Shown here piece by piece: positions 41,738 through 51,075 of a stretch of DNA of 64,000 nt. Under the pieces are notes generated by a model. The model was not told where the DNA came from, made no database searches, and saw only the letters and a list, made by a program, of their open reading frames with translations. The position numbers and the translations under genes are program-made. The stretch is from Mycolicibacterium diernhoferi (lineage in GTDB: Bacteria; Actinomycetota; Actinomycetes; Mycobacteriales; Mycobacteriaceae). Location of the stretch: positions 5,456,001 through 5,520,000 of the forward strand of contig NZ_CP080332.1 in the NCBI RefSeq assembly GCF_019456655.1. The letters run 5' to 3'. Numbering within the stretch: the stretch's first letter is position 1; every line of letters starts with the position of its first letter.

Positions 41738-42520
41738 TCAGTTCCCCGGGGCCTGTCCGCTGCCGTCGTGCGGCAGCGCGTCCGCCGGCGGCGGCCCCTC
41801 ACCCGGCGGTGCGGCCTCGGCCAGGATGAACGGCACCGTCGCCGAGCGCAGGTTGCCCAGCTGCACCAGCAGGTTGTAGGTGCCCGGGCCGATCGGTTCG
41901 CGGGGCAGCGGGCAGTTCGGCGCCGAGCCCATCCCGGTCCAGGTGACCTCGGTGGTCACCTGCTCGCCGGGGTTGAACGTCTTGACCAGCGTCTCGTTGG
42001 ATGGCGCGCAGTCCAGGTTGGACCACAGCCGGTTGTTGTCGAGTGTGTAGACGTAGGCGGCCAGCACGGCGGCGCCGACATCGCGCTTGCAGGCGACCAA
42101 CCCGATGTTGGTGACGACCATGGTGAACTTCGGCTGATCGCCCATCACGTAGTCAGGCGCGCTGGTGATGCCCTTGACCGCGAGCGTGGAGTCCGGGCAG
42201 TCGTCGCCCTCCTGCAGGACCGGGGGCGGGGTGACCGCGGCGGTCGGCGTGGGCGTCGGCGGCGGCGCCTGATCGGCGGGCGGTACGACCGGGGTCTTGA
42301 CGCCCGGCTCCTCACCCGGCAGCGGGGTGGGCGGCGGAGCGGCCTCGGTGTTCGCGGTCTGTTCCGCGGGGACGCCCTCTGATCCGCCACTGTTGGAGAC
42401 CACCACGGCCACGATGGCGGCAACGATGGCGATCACGAGAACCGCGACACCTATCGCCAGCGCCCGGCGGCGCCGGTAGATCTCCGGTGGCAGCTGGCGG
42501 TTGGATTCGGTGTCTAGCAC
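41738..42520 (-). CDS. Membrane-anchored exported protein (Rv3587c-like)
   Basis: 260 residues. A short cytoplasmic N terminus with RRRRALA, one membrane helix (about 25-46), a long Pro/Thr-rich linker, then a beta-sandwich-like exterior domain with three to four cysteines. It corresponds to Rv3587c, of unknown function. Convergent with disA, one base between stops. Confidence 0.85.
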   Translation of the reverse strand: MLDTESNRQLPPEIYRRRRALAIGVAVLVIAIVAAIVAVVVSNSGGSEGVPAEQTANTEAAPPPTPLPGEEPGVKTPVVPPADQAPPPTPTPTAAVTPPPVLQEGDDCPDSTLAVKGITSAPDYVMGDQPKFTMVVTNIGLVACKRDVGAAVLAAYVYTLDNNRLWSNLDCAPSNETLVKTFNPGEQVTTEVTWTGMGSAPNCPLPREPIGPGTYNLLVQLGNLRSATVPFILAEAAPPGEGPPPADALPHDGSGQAPGN

Positions 42521-42618
42521 GATTCAACGGTAAGCCGGTGTCACGCCTGGCGGCCCGAGGCGTCACGGCGTGTCGGCTGTGGTGTTGCTAAGGGCTCACG
42601 GCCGGGCTCGGGCGGGGC

Positions 42619-43239
42619 TCAGGCATCGCCGATATCGCCGAGGTGGTCGCGCAGCGCCACCCGGCCGTCGGCCAGGTGGTAGGTCAGGCCGACGATCGCC
42701 AGGGTGCCTTGTTCGACCCGCTCGGCAATGACGGTCGAGCGGGCCAGCAACTGCGAACCGGTCTCCGCGACGTGCCGGGCCTCGAACTCGTCGACCCTGG
42801 TCAGGCCGTCCTTGCGGCCGAGCAGGATGGACGGCATCACCCGTTCCACGATGTCGCGGACGTAGCCGCCCGGGATCGCTCCCTCGTCGAGCGCCGCCAG
42901 GGTGGCCTTGACCGCACCGCAGCTGTCGTGGCCGAGGATGGCGATCAGCGGGACGTTGAGCACCGCCACGGCGTACTCGATGGAGCCGAGCACCGCAGAA
43001 TCGATGACGTGCCCGGCGGTACGCACGACGAACATGTCGCCCAGGCCCTGATCGAAGATCAGTTCGGCGGCGACACGGCTGTCACCGCACCCGAACAGCA
43101 CCGCGGTCGGCTTCTGGGCCTCGGTGAGGCGGGCCCGGTCCTCGATGCCTTGGCTCGGGTGCAGCGGTTTGCCGGCGACGAAACGCTCGTTACCCTCCTT
43201 GAGTGCCTTCCACGCAGCGATCGGGTTCGAGTTGGGCAT
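42619..43239 (-). CDS. canB: Beta-class carbonic anhydrase
   Basis: Interconverts CO2 and bicarbonate; zinc enzyme. 206 residues. Zinc ligands and the Asp-Arg pair are in CGDSRV, and the second site in GHDSCGAV. Start ATG 43239 (MPNSNPIAAWKALKEGNERF) matches CanB of M. tuberculosis (Rv3588c); ATG 43248 is possible. Divergent from mutY with only ten bases between starts. Confidence 0.95.
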   Translation of the reverse strand: MPNSNPIAAWKALKEGNERFVAGKPLHPSQGIEDRARLTEAQKPTAVLFGCGDSRVAAELIFDQGLGDMFVVRTAGHVIDSAVLGSIEYAVAVLNVPLIAILGHDSCGAVKATLAALDEGAIPGGYVRDIVERVMPSILLGRKDGLTRVDEFEARHVAETGSQLLARSTVIAERVEQGTLAIVGLTYHLADGRVALRDHLGDIGDA

Positions 43240-43249
43240 AGCCGACATT

Positions 43250-44131
43250 GTGCCTCAGGCGTCGGGAATAGACGCGGGCGAGTTGCTGGGATGGTTCGAT
43301 CACGCCGAGCGGGATCTGCCGTGGCGCCGGCCCGAGGTGACCCCCTGGCAGATCCTGGTCAGCGAGTTCATGCTGCAACAGACGCCGGTGAACCGGGTGG
43401 AGCCGATCTGGCTGGACTGGGTCGCACGCTGGCCGACGCCGTCGTCGACCGCGGCGGCCGGCCCCGCAGATGTCCTGCGGGCATGGGGCAAACTCGGTTA
43501 CCCGCGGCGCGCGAAGCGGCTGCACGAGTGCGCGGTCGTCATCGCCACCGAGCACAGCGATGAGGTGCCCCGCGAGGTGGAGACGCTGCTGACCCTGCCC
43601 GGCGTCGGCGCCTATACGGCGCGGGCCATCGCCTGTTTCGCCTACCGGCAGCGGGTGCCCGTGGTGGACACCAACGTCCGGCGGGTGGTGTCACGCGTCG
43701 TACACGGCAGCGCGGAGAATCCGGCGCGGGCCGGGGATCTGGACGAGGTGGCCGCGCTGCTGCCCGACGATCAGGCGGCACCCCGGTTCTCGGCGGCCCT
43801 GATGGAGCTCGGGGCCATCGTCTGCACGGCCCGCAAACCGCGCTGCGGGTTGTGCCCGCTGACCGAGTGCCGCTGGCGCAGCGCCGGGTACCCGGAGTCC
43901 TCGACGCCGGCCCGCCGGGTGCAGCGCTACGCGGGCACCGACCGCCAGGCCCGGGGGCGGCTGCTCGATGTACTGCGCGCCAGCCCTGCCCCGGTCACCC
44001 GGGCCCAACTGGATGTCGCCTGGCTCTCCGACGCCGCGCAGCGGGACCGGGCACTGGATTCCCTTCTGGTCGACGGTCTGGTGGAACAGACGGCCAACGG
44101 ACTGTTCGCGTTGGTGGGCGAGGGCGACTGA
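43250..44131 (+). CDS. mutY: Adenine DNA glycosylase
   Basis: Removes adenine mispaired with 8-oxoguanine. 293 residues. HhH region LPGVGAYTARAIACFAY with catalytic Asp in VVDTNVRR, and a [4Fe-4S] loop (C-X6-C-X2-C-X5-C around CTARKPRCGLCPLTEC). GTG 43250 is the best start close to the conserved helix; the frame further upstream overlaps canB. The tail resembles shortened actinobacterial MutY. Confidence 0.93.
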   Translation: MPQASGIDAGELLGWFDHAERDLPWRRPEVTPWQILVSEFMLQQTPVNRVEPIWLDWVARWPTPSSTAAAGPADVLRAWGKLGYPRRAKRLHECAVVIATEHSDEVPREVETLLTLPGVGAYTARAIACFAYRQRVPVVDTNVRRVVSRVVHGSAENPARAGDLDEVAALLPDDQAAPRFSAALMELGAIVCTARKPRCGLCPLTECRWRSAGYPESSTPARRVQRYAGTDRQARGRLLDVLRASPAPVTRAQLDVAWLSDAAQRDRALDSLLVDGLVEQTANGLFALVGEGD

Positions 44132-44135
44132 ACGC

Positions 44136-45107
44136 TCACGCGGTCTCTTCGCACAGCGCATCGCAGGAGAACCGGCGGCGGTAATCCGAGGGAGTCACGC
44201 CGATGATCCGGCGGAAGTGGTGCCGCAGCAGCGTCGCGGTACCGAACCCGCAGCGATCGGCCACCCGGTCGATGTCCAGGTCGGTTTCTTCGAGCAGCCG
44301 CCGCGCGTAGAGCACCCGCTGGTCGGTCACCCACTGCATCGGGGTGCGCCCGGTCTCCTCGACGAAGCGACGGGCGAAGGTGCGCGCCGACATGCTGGCC
44401 CGCGCGGCCAGGCTGGCCACCGTGTGCGGTTTGTCCAGGTTGGCCAGGATCCAATCCAATTGGGGCGCAAATCCTTCCGAGTAACGCACCGGGATCGGCT
44501 GGTCGATGTACTGACGCTGCCCGCCGTCGCGCTGCGGGGGGACCACCATCCGCCGGGCGATCTTGTTGGTGACCTCGGCGCCGAGTTCGCGACGCACCAG
44601 GTGCAGGCAGGCATCGATCCCGGCGGCGGTGCCCGCGCTGGTGATCAGGTTGCCGTCGTCGACGAACAGCACGTTGCGGTCCACTCTCGCCGTCGGATAC
44701 GCGGCGGCCAGCTGATCGGCGTGCATCCAGTGCGTGGTGCACGGCCGGCCGTCGAGCAGTCCCGCGGCCCCGGCCAGGAAGGCCCCGGAGCAGACCGTCA
44801 GCACGGTGGAACCGGCTTCCACGGCCTTGCGGACCGCGGCGAGCGCCTCGGGCAGGTAGTCCGCGCCGCCGATTGCGGGGATGGCAACCAGGTCGGCACC
44901 GATCAGGGCGTCCAGACCATGGTCGGGGGTCAGCGTGGCGCCCACCGCGGTACGTACCGGCCGCCCGGCCTCGGGTCCACACACCTTGAAGTCGAAGTTG
45001 GGCACGCCGTCGGCGGACCGGTCGATACCGAAGACCTCGCAGATCACGCCGAACTCGAAAATCGCTAGACCGTCCAGCACCAGCACCGATACGCTCTTGA
45101 TCGCCAT
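44136..45107 (-). CDS. GlxA-type AraC-family regulator with DJ-1/PfpI domain
   Basis: 323 residues. A DJ-1/PfpI-like N-terminal domain with the Cys elbow TVCSGAFLAGAAGLLDGR and THWMHAD is followed by an AraC double HTH (VASLAARASMSARTFARRF, DIDRVADRCGFGTATLLRHHF). This insert between mutY and the Rv3591c homologue is not part of the tuberculosis order. Ligand unknown. Confidence 0.88.
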   Translation of the reverse strand: MAIKSVSVLVLDGLAIFEFGVICEVFGIDRSADGVPNFDFKVCGPEAGRPVRTAVGATLTPDHGLDALIGADLVAIPAIGGADYLPEALAAVRKAVEAGSTVLTVCSGAFLAGAAGLLDGRPCTTHWMHADQLAAAYPTARVDRNVLFVDDGNLITSAGTAAGIDACLHLVRRELGAEVTNKIARRMVVPPQRDGGQRQYIDQPIPVRYSEGFAPQLDWILANLDKPHTVASLAARASMSARTFARRFVEETGRTPMQWVTDQRVLYARRLLEETDLDIDRVADRCGFGTATLLRHHFRRIIGVTPSDYRRRFSCDALCEETA

Positions 45108-45178
45108 GGCAGCATTTTATCTCAAGGTGTCATTCCTGCCACTGTTGGCTGGATATTTATCAATGGAGCATTACTGCC

Positions 45179-45445
45179 ATGACCACAGCACTCATCCTTC
45201 TCGCCATCCTGGCGCCGTTCCCGCTGGCCGGGGCATTGATCCGGCTGGCAAACCGGCAGGGCACCCTGCGCCTGCACCTGTTCCAGTTCCGGCCGGCCGC
45301 GCCGTTGGCGGGCCGGTTGGCCGGCAGCGACAACGGATTCGACCGGGACGGCCTGCGTACGCGGCACGAACTCGACGCCATTCGGACCCGCTTCGAGCAG
45401 CAGCCGGCGTGGCCGACCTCAAGCGCTTCCGGTGAGCGCCGCTAA
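45179..45445 (+). CDS. Small membrane protein, hypothetical
   Basis: 88 residues: an N-terminal membrane helix (ALILLAILAPFPLAGALIRL), a basic stretch and a soluble acidic/basic helix (HELDAIRTRFEQQ). The ATG has GGAG 11 bases upstream. It overlaps the end of the following hydrolase gene by 27 bases, convergent. Function not recognised; gene call moderate. Confidence 0.55.
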   Translation: MTTALILLAILAPFPLAGALIRLANRQGTLRLHLFQFRPAAPLAGRLAGSDNGFDRDGLRTRHELDAIRTRFEQQPAWPTSSASGERR

Positions 45446-46201
45446 GAACCCCTCGACGGCCTCGCGGTAGACCTCCGGAGCGTCGTCGTGAATCAGATGG
45501 CCCGCGCCCGGCACCTGCAGATAGGTCGTGGCACAACCGGTCTCGTGCATCCGCCGCATCTGTCCCGGCGGCGCCACGGTGCCGCCGGCCTCCAGCAGCA
45601 GCACCGGGGCGCGGACCTGCTCCCACTGCTGCCAGTAGTCCCGGGTGCCCCACTCGGCGGCGATCTCGATCCAGCGGGCCCTATGCCCGTGTAGCCGCCA
45701 GCCGGTCTCGGTCCGGTCGAAGGCCTCCAGGAAGTACTGACCGGCCACCGGCCCGAACTCCTGGTACACCTGTTCGACCGAGCCGAACTCGACCGGCAGC
45801 GCATGCAGCCACGGCTCCCAGGGCCCGGTGGTGCGGCCCCGGAAATCGGGGGCCATGTCCTCCACCACCACCCCGCTCACCAGCTCCGGCCGGGACGCCG
45901 CCAGGCACCACGAGTGCAGACCGCCCATCGAGTGGCCGATCAGCGTCACCGGGCGCCCCAGCGCGGCGACCGCATCCGCCAGGTCCCCCACGAAACGCTC
46001 GGTACTGATCGGGTGCGGGTCGACGACCTCGCGGCCCCGGTGCCATGGCGCGTCGTAGGTGTAGACCGGCCCGAATTCGGCCAGCCAGGGCAGCTGCCGG
46101 GACCAGGTGCTGCCGCGCCCCATCAGCCCGTGCACCAGGACCAGCGGTGCGTTGTCCGAGTCGGCCGTGCCACCGCGATGAATCAGAAGATCGGTCCGCA
46201 T
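45419..46201 (-). CDS. Alpha/beta hydrolase (Rv3591c-like)
   Basis: 260 residues. LVHGLMGRGSTWSRQ oxyanion region, nucleophile elbow GHSMGG, and a terminal His in VPGAGHLIHDD. Position next to mhuD matches Rv3591c. ATG 46201 gives the family length; the longer open frame would run through mhuD. Substrate unknown. Confidence 0.9.
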   Translation of the reverse strand: MRTDLLIHRGGTADSDNAPLVLVHGLMGRGSTWSRQLPWLAEFGPVYTYDAPWHRGREVVDPHPISTERFVGDLADAVAALGRPVTLIGHSMGGLHSWCLAASRPELVSGVVVEDMAPDFRGRTTGPWEPWLHALPVEFGSVEQVYQEFGPVAGQYFLEAFDRTETGWRLHGHRARWIEIAAEWGTRDYWQQWEQVRAPVLLLEAGGTVAPPGQMRRMHETGCATTYLQVPGAGHLIHDDAPEVYREAVEGFLAALTGSA

Positions 46202-46243
46202 CCCGACATCCTGCCGCGACCGGTTCCGGGTAGCCTGAAGTAC

Positions 46244-46555
46244 ATGCCCGTCGTGAAGATCAATGCCATCGAGGTGCCCGCCGACGCAGGCCCGGAGCTG
46301 GAGAAGCGGTTCGCCAACCGCGCCCACGCCGTCGACAGCCAGCCCGGCTTCCTCGGCTTCCAGCTGCTGCGCCCCGTCAAGGGCGAGACCCGGTACTTCG
46401 TGGTCACCCAGTGGGAGTCCGACGAAGCGTTCCAGGCGTGGGCCCAGGGGCCTGCGGTTGAGGCGCACGCCGGTCAGCAGCACAAGCCTGTCGCCACCGG
46501 CGCCTCGCTGCTGGAGTTCGAGGTTGTGTTGGACGTTGCGGGGACTGGCAAGTAG
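46244..46555 (+). CDS. mhuD: Heme-degrading monooxygenase MhuD
   Basis: Breaks down heme to mycobilin and iron in mycobacteria. 103 residues of the dimeric ferredoxin-like (ABM) fold, with Asn7 in VKINAIE and Trp in TQWESDEAFQAW. TAGCCT ends exactly seven bases before the ATG and no ribosome site is seen, so it is likely leaderless. lpqF overlaps its end. Confidence 0.94.
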   Translation: MPVVKINAIEVPADAGPELEKRFANRAHAVDSQPGFLGFQLLRPVKGETRYFVVTQWESDEAFQAWAQGPAVEAHAGQQHKPVATGASLLEFEVVLDVAGTGK

Positions 46556-47879
46556 CTCGTCGCGTCCCGTACTCGCCGTAGCGGCGCTCGCCACCTCGGT
46601 CGCAATCCTGGTTTCCGGCTGCGCCCACACCGGGCCGCCCGTGGCCGAGGCGGCGTACGGCATGCACATCGACACCAACACCCCCCAGGGCCTGCGCGCC
46701 AAGCAGCTGCTCGACATGGTCAACTCCGATTGGCCGATCGGCGTGGTGCCGGTCGCGACACTGGCCGTGCCGCAGCAGGTCGAGTGGGTCGCCGGCGCCA
46801 TGGACCGGCTGTGGGCCGACCGCCCCATCACCGTCACCGCCATGTCACTGGGCGCCGGACAGGCCACGCTGCGCGTCCGCAACTCCTACAGCGTCGAACA
46901 GACCATCAAGTTGCGCACCGGTGACACAGGCCTGGTCGACCGCTTCGAGGTCGCGATCGAGCAACCCAAGATCCGGCAGTGGTCCGATGTGGACTCGGAG
47001 ATCACCCGCACCGGCGCCGACTACGCCTATCAGGTTTCCAAGGTCGCCGACGGCGCGTGCGTGCCGGTGGCCGGCACCGACGTCGACCAGTCCATGCCGC
47101 TGGCCTCGATCTTCAAGCTGTACGTGCTGCTCGCGCTGGCCGAGGCCGTCAACGAGGGCACCGTCGGGTGGGACGAGCAACTGGTCATCACCAAGGAGGA
47201 CAAGGACGTCGGGTCGGCGGGCTTCAACGAGCTCGAGCCCGGCGCCAAGGTATCGGTGAGAGATGCTGCGCAGCAGATGATCTCGGCGAGCGACAATATG
47301 GCCACCGATATGTTGATGGCGCGCCTGGGGCCCGGTGCGATCGAGCGGGCACTGGTCACGGCCGGCCATCACGACCCGGCGTCGATGACACCCTTCCCCA
47401 CCGCGCACGAACTGTTCTCCATCGGCTGGGGCAAACCCGACGTCCGCGAGGAATGGAAGACCGCGTCGCGCGAACACCGGGCCGAGATGCTAGCACACAC
47501 CAGAACCGTTCCCTACCAACCGGATCCGATGCTCACCCGGGAACCGGCCTCGCCGTACGGGATCGAGTGGTACGGCACCCCGATGGACATCTGCCGCGTG
47601 CACGCCGCGCTGCAGGCCGCGGCGACCGGACCGGCCGCTCCGGTACGTGACATCCTGTCGGCCACACCCGGCATCGAACTCGACGAGTCCAAGTGGAGTT
47701 ACGTCGGCGCCAAGGGCGGAAACCTGCCCGGTGACCTGACTTTCAGTTGGTACGCCGAGGACCACACCGGCCAGGGCTGGGTGGTCAGCTATCAGCTCAA
47801 CTGGCCCGAATATCGCAGCCTGACCGCGGCGTCGTGGCTGCTGTCGGTCGCCACCCAGTCGTTCGACCTCATCTCCTAG
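46536..47879 (+). CDS. lpqF: Beta-lactamase-like serine hydrolase lipoprotein LpqF
   Basis: 447 residues. Lipoprotein signal with lipobox VSGC, an N-terminal domain, then a class A beta-lactamase-like fold: SxxK in PLASIFKLY, SDN in SASDNMATD and KGG in GAKGGNLPG. TTG 46536 is the only start close enough to give a signal peptide; it lies inside mhuD and implies translational coupling. Whether it hydrolyses beta-lactams is unknown. Confidence 0.88.
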   Translation: MRGLASSSSRPVLAVAALATSVAILVSGCAHTGPPVAEAAYGMHIDTNTPQGLRAKQLLDMVNSDWPIGVVPVATLAVPQQVEWVAGAMDRLWADRPITVTAMSLGAGQATLRVRNSYSVEQTIKLRTGDTGLVDRFEVAIEQPKIRQWSDVDSEITRTGADYAYQVSKVADGACVPVAGTDVDQSMPLASIFKLYVLLALAEAVNEGTVGWDEQLVITKEDKDVGSAGFNELEPGAKVSVRDAAQQMISASDNMATDMLMARLGPGAIERALVTAGHHDPASMTPFPTAHELFSIGWGKPDVREEWKTASREHRAEMLAHTRTVPYQPDPMLTREPASPYGIEWYGTPMDICRVHAALQAAATGPAAPVRDILSATPGIELDESKWSYVGAKGGNLPGDLTFSWYAEDHTGQGWVVSYQLNWPEYRSLTAASWLLSVATQSFDLIS

Positions 47880-47925
47880 CGCCCGGCGTCCCGGAGGCCG
47901 CCCACCGAGCACGTAGGCTCACTGG

Positions 47926-48291
47926 GTGGGCGCTTCCCGATCCACCGACGACGGAGAGCCGGACTACCGCTTCACGCTGGCCAACGAGCGGACCTTCCTG
48001 GCGTGGATCCGCACGGCGCTGGCGTTGATCGCCGGTGGTATCGCCGTCGTGCAGTTCGCCCCGTCCTTCGGGATTCCCGGCGTGCGGCACGGGCTCAGCG
48101 TGGCGCTGACCGCCGGCGGCGGTGTGCTGGCCGCGCTGGCCGTGCGGCGCTGGCAGCGCGTGCAGGAGGCCATGCGCCGCGACGAGGAGCTACCCCCCAC
48201 CCATATCCCGGTCCTGCTCGGCGGCTCGATCTTCGTCGTGACGCTGGTCGTGCTCCTGGTGCTGGTGATCTGGCCGCCGGCCGGACAGTGA
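47926..48291 (+). CDS. DUF202/YidH-family membrane protein
   Basis: 121 residues. N-terminal signature YRFTLANERTFLAWIRTALALI and three hydrophobic helices. TAGGCT ends six bases before the GTG, a leaderless-like start. Followed one base later by a second DUF202 gene. Function unknown. Confidence 0.82.
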   Translation: MGASRSTDDGEPDYRFTLANERTFLAWIRTALALIAGGIAVVQFAPSFGIPGVRHGLSVALTAGGGVLAALAVRRWQRVQEAMRRDEELPPTHIPVLLGGSIFVVTLVVLLVLVIWPPAGQ

Positions 48292-48292
48292 G

Positions 48293-48631
48293 ATGGCCCG
48301 CCGCGACCCCACCAAGCCGGGCCTGCCCATCGAACGCACCCTGTTGTCCTGGGAGCGGAGCTCGTTCGGGTTCCTGGTCGGCGGAACGCTGGTGCTGCTG
48401 CGCCAGCACGGGCCGCTGGGACCCGGCCGGATCCTGCTCGCCTTCACCGCCGCACTGCTCGCCATGCTCGTCCTCGCGCTGGGCTACCGGCGGTCGCGCG
48501 CGATCAGGGACAGTCCGGTCGTCGCCGGCCGGATGGTCACCGCCGCACCGCGCGCGGAGGTGCTGCTGATCGGCGGCGCCACCATGGTTTTCGCCGCCGC
48601 GGTCCTCGGCGTGCTGTTGTTCGCGATCTAA
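48293..48631 (+). CDS. DUF202-family membrane protein
   Basis: 112 residues, with the family motif IERTLLSWERSSFGFLVG and three membrane helices. It is paired with the preceding DUF202 gene, one base apart, so the two may form a hetero-oligomer. Function unknown. Confidence 0.82.
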   Translation: MARRDPTKPGLPIERTLLSWERSSFGFLVGGTLVLLRQHGPLGPGRILLAFTAALLAMLVLALGYRRSRAIRDSPVVAGRMVTAAPRAEVLLIGGATMVFAAAVLGVLLFAI

Positions 48632-48640
48632 CCGAGCCGA

Positions 48641-49054
48641 CTATCGGCCCTCGGCGGAGGCCAGCGCGTCGATCGCGGCGCGCAGCTTGGCGGCGGCCTC
48701 GTCGGCGACCTCACGCAGGCCGGGCTGGTCGGACACCTGGACCATGATCTGCGGGTCCATCGCATCGACGATGACCGTGTCACCGCCGGCCGAGGGATCG
48801 GCGCGGACGGCGACGTTGCAGGGCAACAGCAATCCGATCTGGCGGTCGGCGTTGACCGCGCGATGGGCCAGCGGCGGATTACACGCCCCGAGGATCAGGT
48901 AGTCCTCCATGTCCGCGCCCAGCTTCGCCTTCAGGGTGGCCTTCATGTCGATCTCGGTGAGCACACCGAAACCCTGATCCGCCAACGCCTTCCTGGTGCG
49001 CTCCACCGCGTCCTCGAAGGTCGTGTGCAGCGTGGTCGACAGTGCGTAACTCAT
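48641..49054 (-). CDS. DUF302-domain protein of the persulfide operon
   Basis: 137 residues of the DUF302 family (FEDAVERTRKALADQGFGVLTEIDM, LGACNPPLAHRAV, IGLLLPCNV). The conserved Cys-containing GACNP and LPCNV loops could bind a ligand or carry a reactive thiol. ATG 49054 follows GGAGGAAAC. Last gene of the leftward rhodanese-TauE-CstR unit. Its role in sulfur handling is inferred from context. Confidence 0.82.
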   Translation of the reverse strand: MSYALSTTLHTTFEDAVERTRKALADQGFGVLTEIDMKATLKAKLGADMEDYLILGACNPPLAHRAVNADRQIGLLLPCNVAVRADPSAGGDTVIVDAMDPQIMVQVSDQPGLREVADEAAAKLRAAIDALASAEGR

Positions 49055-49105
49055 GGTTTCCTCCGCTTTCGTCATCGTTGACGCCGGTGGGTCAGGCCCG
49101 CGACC

Positions 49106-50876
<1,771 letters not shown>

Positions 50877-50916
50877 GTCGCGGTCCTTTCCTGGGGGCGG
50901 CCGGTTGTCCTGCCGA

Positions 50917-50930
50917 TACCGCCGGGGGTA
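50917..50930. promoter_or_regulatory. CstR operator site 2 (divergent promoter, rhodanese side)
   Basis: TACCG-CCGG-GGGTA is one base off the TACCC-N4-GGGTA pattern and is flanked by A and T (ATACC...GGTAT). It is the copy nearest the rhodanese start. Confidence 0.55.
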
Positions 50931-50951
50931 TGTTGGCACCGATGGTACACA

Positions 50952-50965
50952 TACCCCCCGGGGTA
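50952..50965. promoter_or_regulatory. CstR operator site 3
   Basis: TACCC-CCCG-GGGTA is an exact match to TACCC-N4-GGGTA, starting 35 bases after site 2. A CCCGC-AA-GCGGG inverted repeat directly follows (50966-50977). Confidence 0.7.
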
Positions 50966-50985
50966 CCCGCAAGCGGGAATATCGA

Positions 50986-50999
50986 TACCCCCTAGGGTA
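50986..50999. promoter_or_regulatory. CstR operator site 4
   Basis: TACCC-CCTA-GGGTA is an exact match, 34 bases after site 3. It abuts a TTGACA hexamer (51001-51006) that could be the -35 of the persulfide dioxygenase promoter. Confidence 0.7.
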
Positions 51000-51006
51000 C
51001 TTGACA

Positions 51007-51020
51007 TACCCAGAGGGGTA
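51007..51020. promoter_or_regulatory. CstR operator site 5, within the dioxygenase promoter
   Basis: TACCC-AGAG-GGGTA is an exact match, 21 bases (two helical turns) after site 4. It lies immediately after TTGACA and runs into TATAGG (51019-51024), so repressor binding would block the promoter of the rightward operon. Confidence 0.7.
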
Positions 51021-51075
51021 TAGGCACCCTGGGATGCAGAGGCCGGACCCACCTACTGAACGAGAGGACCACCCC

